Made by a program: the position numbers and the translations under genes. A model generated the notes under the pieces. The model was not told the DNA's origin, did not search any database, and was given only the letters and a program-made list of their open reading frames with translations. 33,182 nucleotides of DNA from Methanobacteriota archaeon (GTDB lineage: Archaea > Halobacteriota > Syntropharchaeia > JAUWIL01). Location of the stretch: the NCBI GenBank assembly GCA_030605385.1, contig JAUWIL010000004.1, forward strand, positions 1-33,182, given 5' to 3'. Shown in pieces: positions 1 to 8,945 of the stretch (positions are counted from its first letter, which is position 1; the number at the start of each line of letters is the position of its first letter).

Positions 1-1
1 G

Positions 2-817
2 GACGTGACTACTGCTGAGCAGGCAAAGATTGCGGAGAATGCAGGCGCCATATCGGTGATGGCACTTCATGCCGTGCCTGCTGATATACGGCGCGTCGGC
101 GGGGTTGCGCGGATGGCAGACCCAAAGGTCATATGTGAGATCATCGATGCAGTTAGCATACCCGTCATGGCAAAGGCGCGCATAGGGCATTTTGTTGAGG
201 CTGAGATACTCGAAGCCCTCGGCGTTGACATGATAGACGAGAGCGAAGTCCTTACGCCGGCAGATGAGAAATATCACATTGACAAGACGTACTTTACCGT
301 GCCTTTTGTGTGCGGGGCGCGAGACCTCGGTGAAGCCCTGCGCAGGATCAACGAGGGTGCTGCGATGATACGCACCAAGGGCGAAGCCGGCACCGGGGAT
401 ATAAAAGAGGCGGTGCGGCACATGCGGCTTATACTGGGCACAATACGCGAGCTGAAGGGCATGAATGATCAGGAACTTATGGAGAAGGCGAGGGAGATAG
501 AAGCGCCCTTCGAGCTTGTGAAGGAGGCGGCAGAACTCCAGCGCCTGCCTGTGGTAAACCTTGCAGCTGGTGGTGTTGCCACCCCTGCGGATGCAGCGCT
601 CATGATGAAGCTTGGAGCCGATGGCGTATTTGTGGGCTCTGGCATATTCAAGTCCGAGGACCCGGAGAAAATGGCAGCCGCAATAGTCGAGGCTGTGAAC
701 AACTATGATAACCCTGCGCGGCTGGCAGAGATATCAAAGGGTCTGGGGGATGCAATGAAGGGCATCGACATACGGACCCTTGATGAGAACGAAGTTCTTC
801 AGGTACGCGGATGGTAG
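2..817 (+). CDS. pdxS: Pyridoxal 5'-phosphate synthase lyase subunit PdxS (5' end outside window)
   Basis: Protein [45 protein letters not shown]...[16 protein letters not shown]...[31 protein letters not shown] is typical PdxS; reading frame is open to the window edge. Confidence 0.97.
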   Translation, partial: DVTTAEQAKIAENAGAISVMALHAVPADIRRVGGVARMADPKVICEIIDAVSIPVMAKARIGHFVEAEILEALGVDMIDESEVLTPADEKYHIDKTYFTVPFVCGARDLGEALRRINEGAAMIRTKGEAGTGDIKEAVRHMRLILGTIRELKGMNDQELMEKAREIEAPFELVKEAAELQRLPVVNLAAGGVATPADAALMMKLGADGVFVGSGIFKSEDPEKMAAAIVEAVNNYDNPARLAEISKGLGDAMKGIDIRTLDENEVLQVRGW

Positions 818-928
818 ACTCTCTGTACTTGAATATAGGTAGACTTTCTGTGCTTGAATACACATTAAATCCACTATTTTAGCAAGCTTTAAACTGGGTT
901 GCGTATTACTACTGTTCCAGACCATTCC

Positions 929-1549
929 ATGATTATCGGCGTGATAGCGATACAGGGAAATGTAGAGGAGCATATTGAAGCTCTCGAAAGGGCGTTGAAT
1001 GAGCGCGGCGAGAGAGATTTTACGATCAGAAGGATAAAACGCGCGGGAATCGTACCTGAGTGCGATGCCGTAGTGATTCCCGGTGGCGAGAGCACTACAC
1101 TCGGACGCCTCATGAAGATAGAGGGAGTGGACGAGGAGATACGTGACGCCACTGCCAGAGGCGTGCCTGTAATGGGCACTTGCGCAGGACTTATCCTGCT
1201 CTCGAAGCATGGTGATAGAACTGCCGAGCGCACAGGTCAGAGCCTCCTGGGTCTGATGGATACGTGGGTGCTGAGGAATGCTTTTGGGAGGCAGCAAGAA
1301 TCGTTCGAAACGCCCCTACAGATTCCAGCGCTGGGAAATAAGCCATTCCATGCGGTTTTTATACGGGCGCCGGCGATTACCCGTACAGGAAAAAACGTGG
1401 AAACGCTTGCAGCATTCAATGAATATACAGTCGCTGCCAGACAGAAAAATTTGCTGGCAATTGCATTCCACCCCGAGCTGACCGGGGACAGCAGGTTTCA
1501 TCATTATTTTCTGGATACTTGTCGAACCGAAGGTTCGACTGTCTTGTGA
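929..1549 (+). CDS. pdxT: Pyridoxal 5'-phosphate synthase glutaminase subunit PdxT (ORF can start at TTG 899; ATG 929 fits the family)
   Basis: MIIGVIAIQGNVEEHIEAL...VIPGGESTTLGRL...GTCAGLILL...AFHPELTGDSRFHHYFL; adjacent to pdxS; last ~11 codons lie in a hairpin repeat. Confidence 0.95.
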   Translation: MIIGVIAIQGNVEEHIEALERALNERGERDFTIRRIKRAGIVPECDAVVIPGGESTTLGRLMKIEGVDEEIRDATARGVPVMGTCAGLILLSKHGDRTAERTGQSLLGLMDTWVLRNAFGRQQESFETPLQIPALGNKPFHAVFIRAPAITRTGKNVETLAAFNEYTVAARQKNLLAIAFHPELTGDSRFHHYFLDTCRTEGSTVL

Positions 1550-1650
1550 AATTGGAAATTTCACGAGATATCTGAAGGCTCTGCCTTCAGAAATATCTTG
1601 CAGAATCTTTGATCCTGCGGGAGACTTGTCGAAAGTTTTGCCTTCGCAAG
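1517..1650 (+). repeat. Hairpin array H1 (type 2 linkers)
   Basis: acttGTCGAACC-gaa-GGTTCGACtgtcttGTGAAATT-gga-AATTTCACgagatatCTGAAGGC-tct-GCCTTCAG...cttGCAGaATC-ttt-GATcCTGCgggagacttg. Confidence 0.85.
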
Positions 1651-1700
1651 ATGGTAAAAAAGATTGTGTGAGGCGGTCAAATATGTACCGCATAGTCGAC

Positions 1701-1853
1701 ACCATACGGTTATCGATAGTTATGCAAATCATCGGGCATGTCTGAAAACCTTTGGTTTTCATACGGTTACAGTGCCCCGCTCTGTAAACATGTCTGAAAA
1801 CCTTTGGTTTTTCATACGGTTGCAAAACTTTATTTTGCAAACATGCAAGATGG
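1701..1853 (+). repeat. Hairpin array H2 (type 1 linkers)
   Basis: catgtcTGAAAACC-ttt-GGTTTTCAtacggttACAGtGC-ccc-GCTCTGTaaacatgtcTGAAAACC-ttt-GGTTTTtCAtacggttGCAAAAc..gTTTTGCaaacatg; degenerate unit at the 5' edge. Confidence 0.88.
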
Positions 1854-1881
1854 TTTTCGTCCTTCTGTCACTACAACCATT

Positions 1882-1899
1882 AAAAAAAGCTTAAATACG
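1882..1899 (+). promoter_or_regulatory. Candidate archaeal BRE/TATA-like element upstream of pdaD
   Basis: aaaaaagcTTAAATACgg ~45 nt upstream of ATG 1944. Confidence 0.35.
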
Positions 1900-1943
1900 G
1901 AGATGGGACTATGGCACTTATCAATTTCTAAAGATGATGCATA

Positions 1944-2402
1944 ATGATACCAACACGCTTCTTTGTTACATCTGGTAAGGCTATCAGTGAGGTTACCGAC
2001 CTTAATGCATTCGACAAAGCGCTCCTGAATGCAGGCATAGGTGAACAGAACATTGTCACGGTTTCTTCGATATTGCCAGCAGGCATAAAGAAGGTCAACC
2101 GTCGCAAGCTGGATATGGGACGCATAACCTACTGCGTTCTTGCCACGATGGGGGGCACCGAGGGGGAGACCATATCGGCAGGCATAGTATATGCATTCCG
2201 TAAGGATGTGCAGGGCGGTTACATTGCAGAAGGGCATGGGCACATGAACAGACGTGCCATGAAAGAAGTCCTTGAATGGAAAGTTAACGAGATGGCGAAA
2301 CTGCGCGGCGTTGAGATAGACGGCATAAAATACGTAGTGGAGGAGCTTTCAATACCCATAGACCACTACGGCGCATGCATAGCTGCACTGGTATTTCTTT
2401 AA
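1944..2402 (+). CDS. pdaD: Pyruvoyl-dependent arginine decarboxylase
   Basis: MIPTRFFVTSGKAISEVTDLNAFDKALLNAGIGEQNIVTVSSILPAG...; SSILPAG contains the expected Ser cleavage/pyruvoyl site. Confidence 0.93.
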   Translation: MIPTRFFVTSGKAISEVTDLNAFDKALLNAGIGEQNIVTVSSILPAGIKKVNRRKLDMGRITYCVLATMGGTEGETISAGIVYAFRKDVQGGYIAEGHGHMNRRAMKEVLEWKVNEMAKLRGVEIDGIKYVVEELSIPIDHYGACIAALVFL

Positions 2403-2457
2403 AAACTATACGCAGATTACCGCATGCTCAATCCATGGACTGATTCTTGACCAATTC

Positions 2458-3558
2458 TTATTTGACCATTACAGGACCTATGAAGCCTGAGCTGAGCATA
2501 TGGTCAGCCAGCACTATAAGCACCATACTTTCGACCACAGGACATATTCTGGGTGGGATAGCGGGGTCATGGCGTCCACTGACACTGATATTAACCTCTT
2601 TCATCTCCTTCATGTCAACAGTCCTCTGTTCCCTGGATATCGAAGATGTCGGCTTCACTGCTGCACGCGCGACGATAGGTTCGCCTGTTGAGATGCCGCC
2701 TATTATGCCGCCCGCGTTATTGGTCTCATAGCGCGGTGAACCATCCCGCAGCACGATTGGATCGTTCATTTCGCTGCCCATCATACCTGCTGACCTGAAT
2801 CCTGCACCTATCTCAACACCCTTCACACTGCCGATACTCATGATTGCTCCTGCAAGGTCAGCATCAAGTTTTCCAAACACCGGCTCACCCAGACCGGCGG
2901 GCACGCCAACCGCAACAACTTCGACTATTCCGCCAACGCTGTCACCTGCATTACGGGCTTCCTCTATGCGCTTGATCATGCGCTCGGCTGCATCTGAATC
3001 GGCACATCGCACAGGGTTGGAGTAAGTATTATTAATTGTATATTCAAGGGGTAACTCTTTCGAGCGCATGCCGCCAATTTCAATACAGTGCGCCGCAACC
3101 TCTATTCCGGCATCTGCCAGCAGCTTGCGTGCTACTGCGCCGGCAGCCACTCGCCCGACCGTCTCACGACCTGACGCTCTGCCCCCCCCTCTGTGGTCAC
3201 GGTGCCCGAAGCGCTGCAGGTACGTAAGGTCAGCATGACCGGGGCGAGGAGTATGACGAATACTATCATAAGGCGTGGAATCAACATCTCTGTTCCATAC
3301 CATCATAGAAATTGGCGTTCCGGTGGTGAGTTCCTCGAATATCCCCGAAAGAATCTCGACTCTATCCTCCTCTGTACGGGGTGTGCTGACTCCGCTCTGC
3401 CCGGGTTTTCGCATGTCCAGATCGCGCTGAATATCCGCCTCGGATAGTTTCAAACCGGCAGGGCAGCCGTCAACTACCACGCCCACGGCTCTGCCGTGGC
3501 TCTCGCCCCACGTGGTAATGCGAAATAATCTACCAAACGAACTGCCAGCCGACGTCAT
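2458..3558 (-). CDS. aroC: Chorismate synthase
   Basis: [29 protein letters not shown]...[29 protein letters not shown]... Confidence 0.97.
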   Translation of the reverse strand: MTSAGSSFGRLFRITTWGESHGRAVGVVVDGCPAGLKLSEADIQRDLDMRKPGQSGVSTPRTEEDRVEILSGIFEELTTGTPISMMVWNRDVDSTPYDSIRHTPRPGHADLTYLQRFGHRDHRGGGRASGRETVGRVAAGAVARKLLADAGIEVAAHCIEIGGMRSKELPLEYTINNTYSNPVRCADSDAAERMIKRIEEARNAGDSVGGIVEVVAVGVPAGLGEPVFGKLDADLAGAIMSIGSVKGVEIGAGFRSAGMMGSEMNDPIVLRDGSPRYETNNAGGIIGGISTGEPIVARAAVKPTSSISREQRTVDMKEMKEVNISVSGRHDPAIPPRICPVVESMVLIVLADHMLSSGFIGPVMVK

Positions 3559-3627
3559 AATCGATAAAATACAATGGGGAAGAAGTTATATTTAACTTGT
3601 GGTAGTCAAAATGCCACAATCCAAAAA

Positions 3628-3856
3628 CATGTATGAAATGCGAAGCATGTCTAAAAAGCAACGCTTTTTAGACGGTTGCAAAATCTTTGATTTTGCAAAC
3701 ATGTCTGAAAAACCTACGGTTTTTCATACGGTTGTAGAACGTAGTTCTACAAACATGTCTAAAAGTGGAACTTTTAGACGGTTATGGAACTTCGTTCCAT
3801 AAACATGTATAAAATCTCCTGATTTTATACGGTTATGGAGCTGTGCTCCATAAACA
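3628..3856 (+). repeat. Hairpin array H3 (type 1), between aroC start and aroA stop
   Basis: Units include TAAAAAGC-aac-GCTTTTTA, TTGCAAAATC-ttt-GATTTTGCAA, TGAAAAACC-tac-GGTTTTTCA, TGTAGAAC-gta-GTTCTACA, CTAAAAGT-gga-ACTTTTAG, TATGGAAC-ttc-GTTCCATA, GTATAAAATC-tcct-GATTTTATAC, TATGGAGC-tgt-GCTCCATA alternating with ACATGT and ACGGTT linkers. Confidence 0.93.
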
Positions 3857-5176
3857 TCACAATATTTCAATATCGGCGCCTATTTTCTGCATTTCCTCAT
3901 AGAAGCCCGGGTAGGATACACTGGCGCAGTCTGAACCTTCTATAATAACATCATCTTCTGTGCCCAGTGCGGCAACCGTGAGTGCCATTGCAATCCTGTG
4001 GTCTCCGTGGCTGGATACTGTAGCGCCTTTTATCTGCCCTGGTGTACCGTGTATGGTGAGGCTGTCAGAATGCTCATCTATCTTTACATTCATTCGCGTA
4101 AGTTCTGATGTGATTGTGCTGAGGCGGTCGGTTTCCTTGTACCGCAGGTGCCCCACATTCTCTATTACTGTATCTCCCTCGGCGTATGCCGCGAGGACCG
4201 CAACTGTTGGAACAAGATCCGGGTTGCTGTTCATGTCGATCGTTATCCCTTTCAGCTCTTTTCCCTGTACCTCGACTGTATCATTCTCTTTATCCCAATT
4301 GACTTCAGCACCCATATCGCGCAGTATGTCAATTATACGGGAGTCTCCCTGTGCAGTTTCTTTAAGATTGATCAGGCGCACCCTACCACCTGTCAGTGCC
4401 GCTGCTGCAAGAGGGTATGAGGCAGACGAAAAATCACCTGGTATGGTATAATTCCCCAAGCCATAATGCTGCTTCCCGCTTATAACAAAGCCGCCTTCAT
4501 TTTCTCCCACTTCAACTCCAGCGTGATGCATGATCTCCAATGTCATATCTACATACGGTCTTGACCTGAGTTTACCATCGATCTTGATCTCACTATCGCC
4601 ATTCAACAAAGGACATGTCATCAGCATTGAAGATATGAATTGAGAGCTGACGCCGCCCTCTATACTTACCTTACCGGGTTTTATGGGGCCGTGTATGGTG
4701 AGCGGCGCCCTGCCGTCCTTCGTTTCGGATATGGCTCTGGCACCCATATCACCAAGCACCTTGAGCATTACATCGTTCGGACGTGATTGAAGCGATTCAT
4801 CGCCCGTGAGTGTCGTGTTGCCGCTGCACAGCGCAGCTACACCCACCATAAATCTCAAAGTGGTACCTGAGTTCATTGCATTAATAATATGATCTGGGGT
4901 GCTCGGCCCCCCGTTCACGCCTGTAATTCTAACTATGTCTCCACTGCCTTCTTCTTCGATGGCGGCACCGAACGCCTTGCAAGCTTTTAGGGTGGCGAGC
5001 GTATCATCTGACATGAGGCAGTCCTTCAACACGGTAGCGGCGCCCAGGCTGCCGACCACAAGTGCGCGGTGAGTATAGCTTTTGGATGGAGGGGTGCGAA
5101 GCTCGCCTGATATTCCCCCGCGCTTCATGCCTTTTATTCTCACTCTTCTCGACCCCATGCCTGCACCACTTCTCAT
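3857..5176 (-). CDS. aroA: 3-phosphoshikimate 1-carboxyvinyltransferase (EPSP synthase)
   Basis: GGISGELRTPPSKSYTHRALVVGSLG...NSGTTLRFMVGVAAL...SSQFISSMLMTCPLL...GDHRIAMALTVAALG. Confidence 0.97.
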   Translation of the reverse strand: MRSGAGMGSRRVRIKGMKRGGISGELRTPPSKSYTHRALVVGSLGAATVLKDCLMSDDTLATLKACKAFGAAIEEEGSGDIVRITGVNGGPSTPDHIINAMNSGTTLRFMVGVAALCSGNTTLTGDESLQSRPNDVMLKVLGDMGARAISETKDGRAPLTIHGPIKPGKVSIEGGVSSQFISSMLMTCPLLNGDSEIKIDGKLRSRPYVDMTLEIMHHAGVEVGENEGGFVISGKQHYGLGNYTIPGDFSSASYPLAAAALTGGRVRLINLKETAQGDSRIIDILRDMGAEVNWDKENDTVEVQGKELKGITIDMNSNPDLVPTVAVLAAYAEGDTVIENVGHLRYKETDRLSTITSELTRMNVKIDEHSDSLTIHGTPGQIKGATVSSHGDHRIAMALTVAALGTEDDVIIEGSDCASVSYPGFYEEMQKIGADIEIL

Positions 5177-5282
5177 ATCTTTATTCTTGATACTATACTT
5201 TTAATCCTTAGCATGTCTGTTGTTAATAAAACTAACCACTGCTCAGGTTACTTTTGTGGTATTGGCAGCATAAAGTAGTTTT

Positions 5283-5350
5283 CAAACATGTTTGCGGAAT
5301 CCGAGATTCCGCAACCGTATGAAAACCAAAGGTTTTCATACATGTTTGCA
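5283..5350 (-). repeat. Hairpin array H4 (type 1, reverse orientation; 2 hairpins)
   Basis: aaacatgTTTGCGGAATC-cga-GATTCCGCAAccgtaTGAAAACC-aaa-GGTTTTCAtacatgtttg. Confidence 0.88.
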
Positions 5351-5430
5351 ATCACGCGCCCCGACCTATGTATCCCAATGAGAAATAATATATATGTCCA
5401 AGCGGCTAACTACTGGCATACCATATACTA

Positions 5431-5475
5431 ACATATAGCACACATATAGCACACATATAGCACACATAGCACATA
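5431..5475 (+). repeat. Short tandem repeat, 11-bp period (acatatagcac)n
   Basis: acatatagcac acatatagcac acatatagcac acatagcac. Confidence 0.9.
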
Positions 5476-5616
5476 TGAATCCAGCCGGCTGTAAGAACCG
5501 ATTAAGGCAATAAATCAGGATAGTAACTAACATAACTAACAACAAATGCCATTAATCACTCTCAGGCGCGGATATGACTAAAGCTCTGAAGTACATGTGG
5601 TTGGTGATATGAAACT

Positions 5617-5895
5617 GTGATAATGGAGAAACTCGAACGCGAAGTTGAAATGACAATAAGGCATCTCAGGGTGCTCAAACTCGTAAAAGAGATGGAACCA
5701 ATAGGCATAATGAAGCTGTCTGCAGAGACTGGGCTGCCGAGTCACAAGGTGCGGTATTCTCTGCGCGTTCTTGAGCATGGAGGGCTTATAGCACCATCAC
5801 AGCAGGGTGCAGTTACAACCGAGAGAACCGCAACCTTCTTAAGAGAAATGACGGGTAGAATAAACGCACTGCTGAAGAGTATTCAGCAGATGTAG
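5617..5895 (+). CDS. Small winged-helix DNA-binding protein
   Basis: EREVEMTIRHLRVLKLVKEMEPIGIMKLSAETGLPSHKVRYSLRVLEHGGLIAPSQQGAVTT looks like a wHTH. Confidence 0.75.
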   Translation: MIMEKLEREVEMTIRHLRVLKLVKEMEPIGIMKLSAETGLPSHKVRYSLRVLEHGGLIAPSQQGAVTTERTATFLREMTGRINALLKSIQQM

Positions 5896-5896
5896 A

Positions 5897-6215
5897 GCAT
5901 GTCTGAAAAAGCTTGCTTTTTCATACGGTTGCGGAACTGCGTTCCGCAAACATGTATTGAAGCTCTGCTTCAATACGGTTACAGAGCCCTGCTCTGTAAA
6001 CATGTATAAAACACTGTGTGTTTTATACGGTTACAGAATCTTCGATTCTGTAAACATGTCCGAAAACCTTTGGTTTTCGTACTGTTGTGAAATCTTCGAT
6101 TTCACAAACATGTCTGGAAGCTCCGCTTCCATACGGTTGCGGAATCTCCGATTCCGCAAACATGTTTAAAAATCTTTGATTTTTAAACTGTTGCAGAACT
6201 ACGTTCTGCAAACAT
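5897..6215 (+). repeat. Hairpin array H5 (type 1), 12 consecutive hairpins filling an intergenic spacer
   Basis: Alternating slots: GAAAAAGC/tt, TTGCGGAAC/tgc, GTATTGAAGC/tct, TTACAGAGC/cct, GTATAAAACAC/tgt, TTACAGAATC/ttc, CGAAAACC/ttt, TTGTGAAATC/ttc, TGGAAGC/tcc, TTGCGGAATC/tcc, TTTAAAAATC/ttt, TTGCAGAAC/tac, with ACATGT / ACGGTT(ACTGTT) linkers. Confidence 0.96.
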
Positions 6216-6227
6216 AGGCGAAAGATT

Positions 6228-7073
6228 ATGAAAAAGCTGCAGATAACACTGACTCCCGCGGAATCAAAGCGGCTTATAGCTATCGGGCTAAAAAAGCATC
6301 CGATTATACAGAATGCGCTGCAGAACGGAAGGATAGCAATAGCGCTGGGAACTACCAATGCGTATGTGGTAGAAGAACTGACAGGACGTACAATAGATAA
6401 ACAGCGCTATGCATCGGGCATTACGACAAATAAGACGTGTATAGTGCCCAGGTCAGAGAGGGCTGTGGAAACACTGATAGTAAAGGGGGTGGTGCAGGAA
6501 GCGGGCATCAAGGATGCCATCAATGAGTTGACACCTCCGCATGATGTGTTCATCAAAGGCGCAAACGCAATCGACCCAAATGGAACAGCCGGAGTAATGC
6601 TTGCCAGTCCTGTGGGTGGGACCATTGCTGCAGCTCTGGGAGTTGTAATGGCGCGCGGCGTGCACATGATCATACCTGTTGGACTTGAGAAGACAATACC
6701 TGTAAGCATAAATGAAGTTGCAAAACATGCAGGTAATATGCGCATATACAAATCTATTGGTGCACCTATCGGAATCATGCCAGTTCACGGTCATGTAATA
6801 ACCGAGATAGAAGCCCTCCTCCATCTTGGTGCAGTTAATGCATACCCCATTGGGGCAGGTGGCGTCAATGGGGGAGAAGGGTCGGTAACCATAATCGCTG
6901 ATGTGGAAGATAGAAATGCTGATAAGCTGATGGACGTTATCATGGGTGTGAAGGGCGAGCCGCAGACGACGACGGTGGAAGGAGATTGCATAGAATGTGC
7001 CCGTGATATATGTGTATATAATAAGCTTAATGAGTTGAAAAATAAAGAAGAACACAAAGATGCAAATAAGTGA
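6228..7073 (+). CDS. Conserved archaeal protein of unknown function
   Basis: 281 aa ORF with Gly/Ala-rich central motifs (ASPVGGTIAAALGVVMARGVHMIIPVGLEKTIP, YPIGAGGVNGGEGSVTIIADV) and C-terminal CIECARDIC. Confidence 0.8.
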   Translation: MKKLQITLTPAESKRLIAIGLKKHPIIQNALQNGRIAIALGTTNAYVVEELTGRTIDKQRYASGITTNKTCIVPRSERAVETLIVKGVVQEAGIKDAINELTPPHDVFIKGANAIDPNGTAGVMLASPVGGTIAAALGVVMARGVHMIIPVGLEKTIPVSINEVAKHAGNMRIYKSIGAPIGIMPVHGHVITEIEALLHLGAVNAYPIGAGGVNGGEGSVTIIADVEDRNADKLMDVIMGVKGEPQTTTVEGDCIECARDICVYNKLNELKNKEEHKDANK

Positions 7074-7104
7074 GTGCTAAAGGTAGTCGAATAGTGAATC
7101 GAAA

Positions 7105-7176
7105 GCCGCCATAACTCAGTTGGTAGAGTGTTCGGCTGTTAACCGAGATGTCAGAGGTTCGAGCCCTCTTGGCGGC
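7105..7176 (+). tRNA. tRNA-Asn (GTT)
   Basis: Acceptor GCCGCCA/TGGCGGC, anticodon loop CTGTTAA, T-arm AGAGGTTCGAGCCCTCT, all arms pair. Confidence 0.95.
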
Positions 7177-7589
7177 GTGCGTTTTTTGGTTAAGATGAAT
7201 CGAGGTATTAAATGCCTGTGCATGACATTACTCAATCAAGATGATCAAGCAACTCTTCATACATGCTTTTGTGATTTGTTGTGGTTTTGTACCTACCATA
7301 GTAACTGGTGCGTTTATAGGCTCGAAATTATACAGTATGGTGCACTTATGTGCGCTTATACACTCAAACCAATTATGAATATTATGAAAACAAATTGGCA
7401 GGTTTTGGCAGTTTTAATATAAATAGATTTATAGGATATCGGTGCATAGCACTCTACTGTTTACCCGCATCTGGGGAAATCGATGTTCAGGGCTATATTT
7501 GGGTTTGAGGCGCATAATTATGTTCGCCCATATTCGAATCTATGTAGAACCATTAGTGTATTGCCATTCTATCAGGCGGCGATGTTGAG

Positions 7590-8150
7590 GTGCATATGGA
7601 TTTGATAGTGGGTATTACAGGCACTCCGGGAACTGGTAAAAGTTCAGTTCATAAGGCACTTGGAGTGGATTTGTTAAAGCTGGAGTTAGATGATGTTATA
7701 GCCGAGCAGGGCTTCCATGATGGTGTTGACGAGATTCGCGGATCTCTTATGGCTGAGGTTAATGATCTTAATGACTATGTACATGAGAATTTAAAGGAGA
7801 TGCCGCTGGTAGTATTGTCCGGGCATCTGGCACATCACCTAAATGTTGATGCGGTTGTTGTGCTGCGGACCGATCCAAGAGTGTTGAGGAAGAGACTTCA
7901 TGATAAAGGGTTTGACAAACCCAAAATAGATGAGAATGCTGAGGCAGAGCTTATAGATGTGATTCTTATCGAGTCCGTTGAATCTCACTCCGCTGTGTAC
8001 GAAGTCAATACGACCGACATGGCTGTGGAGGAAACTACCGGGATAGTGAAAGGCATCATCAATGAATTGGTAGAGGGGTGCAACAACAGCGAAGATTCAT
8101 TCTCCAGTCAGTTTAAGCCTGGAAGTATTGACTGGACCGATCAGTTGTAG
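7590..8150 (+). CDS. Adenylate kinase-like NTPase (Fap7/AK6 type)
   Basis: VGITGTPGTGKSSVHKAL Walker A; VVLRTDPRVLRKRLHDKGFDKPKIDENAEAE. Confidence 0.85.
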   Translation: MHMDLIVGITGTPGTGKSSVHKALGVDLLKLELDDVIAEQGFHDGVDEIRGSLMAEVNDLNDYVHENLKEMPLVVLSGHLAHHLNVDAVVVLRTDPRVLRKRLHDKGFDKPKIDENAEAELIDVILIESVESHSAVYEVNTTDMAVEETTGIVKGIINELVEGCNNSEDSFSSQFKPGSIDWTDQL

Positions 8151-8250
8151 TGTAGTGTAAGATTGGGCAATGGAAAATTCTATCGATATATTTGTTCGTG
8201 TACGGTTAATTTTAATATGCTGAAGTACCATCTACCATCTGTCAAGATAC

Positions 8251-8276
8251 ATTACTTGGTATTATTACTTAGTATT
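8251..8276 (+). repeat. Short tandem duplication, 13 bp x2
   Basis: attacttggtatt attacttagtatt. Confidence 0.85.
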
Positions 8277-8311
8277 AAGATACCTCGAACTTGATTGGGA
8301 CGGTATGTTGA

Positions 8312-8935
8312 ATGGTACTCAACTCGCTAAGACCGTACGTTCAGAAATACATTGACGCCATAGCGGCCACAATGAACTCTTTTGGTTTAACGCCCAATAT
8401 GCTGTCTGTTTCATCACTTGTATTGTCCTTCACAGCCGGTCTGGCATATTTCTACTCCATGCAGACCGATTACCTCCTTTTACTGGCATTTTTGTTTGTC
8501 TGCCTCAGTTCATGTTTTGATGCCGTCGACGGCGCTCTTGCCCGCCTGAGGGGGGATGCAAGTCTGCGCGGTGACTTCCTTGACCACGTTGTTGACCGGT
8601 ATGCAGATGTGTTTATAATCTGCGGCATAATATTCGCAGGCCATGCTCCCGGTGTCGTAGGAGTGCTCGCCATAACTGGCATACTACTATCCAGTTATAT
8701 GGGTACACAAGCACAGGCAGTAAACCTGGGGCGCGACTACGGGGGTATGTTGGGCAGGGCAGATCGGCTGATGATAGTAATAATATTGACGCCAATCAGC
8801 TATCTTCACCAGAGTCCCGTAATGGGTCTGACAGTGTTCGGATGGATGCTGGTCTTCTTCGCAGCCGCAGGCCATATAACAGCATTACAGCGGTTCATGT
8901 ACTCGTGGAGAGAACTTTCGAAAAAGTCAGATTGA
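8312..8935 (+). CDS. CDP-alcohol phosphatidyltransferase (archaeal phospholipid synthase family)
   Basis: CDP-OH-PT motif DAVDGALARLRGDASLRGDFLDHVVDRYAD plus multiple TM segments. Confidence 0.9.
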   Translation: MVLNSLRPYVQKYIDAIAATMNSFGLTPNMLSVSSLVLSFTAGLAYFYSMQTDYLLLLAFLFVCLSSCFDAVDGALARLRGDASLRGDFLDHVVDRYADVFIICGIIFAGHAPGVVGVLAITGILLSSYMGTQAQAVNLGRDYGGMLGRADRLMIVIILTPISYLHQSPVMGLTVFGWMLVFFAAAGHITALQRFMYSWRELSKKSD

Positions 8936-8945
8936 ACTTTATTGG

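Noticed and set aside
734-1297. Long antisense ORFs opposite pdxS/pdxT, purA, aroC and the ribosomal genes
   Set aside because: Shadow ORFs opposite strongly recognisable genes
5957-6169. ORF 5957..6169 (and similar ORFs 3599..3802, 1664..1894, 12608..12853, 12684..12992)
   Set aside because: Translations (…NMSENLWFSYCCEIFDFTNMSGSS…) arise from the hairpin repeats; no gene start context or conservation signal
5897-6215. CRISPR array
   Set aside because: No constant 23-37 nt repeat with unique spacers; both repeat-like linkers are 6-8 nt and the intervening sequences are palindromic and reused. No cas genes in the window
5897-6215. Simple intrinsic terminators
   Set aside because: Hairpins lack consistent following U-tracts, occur in runs of up to 14 and occur inside a tRNA intron; a terminator role for individual units is possible but does not explain the arrays
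7120-7422. ORF 7120..7422 (+)
   Set aside because: Begins inside tRNA-Asn and has no recognisable protein features
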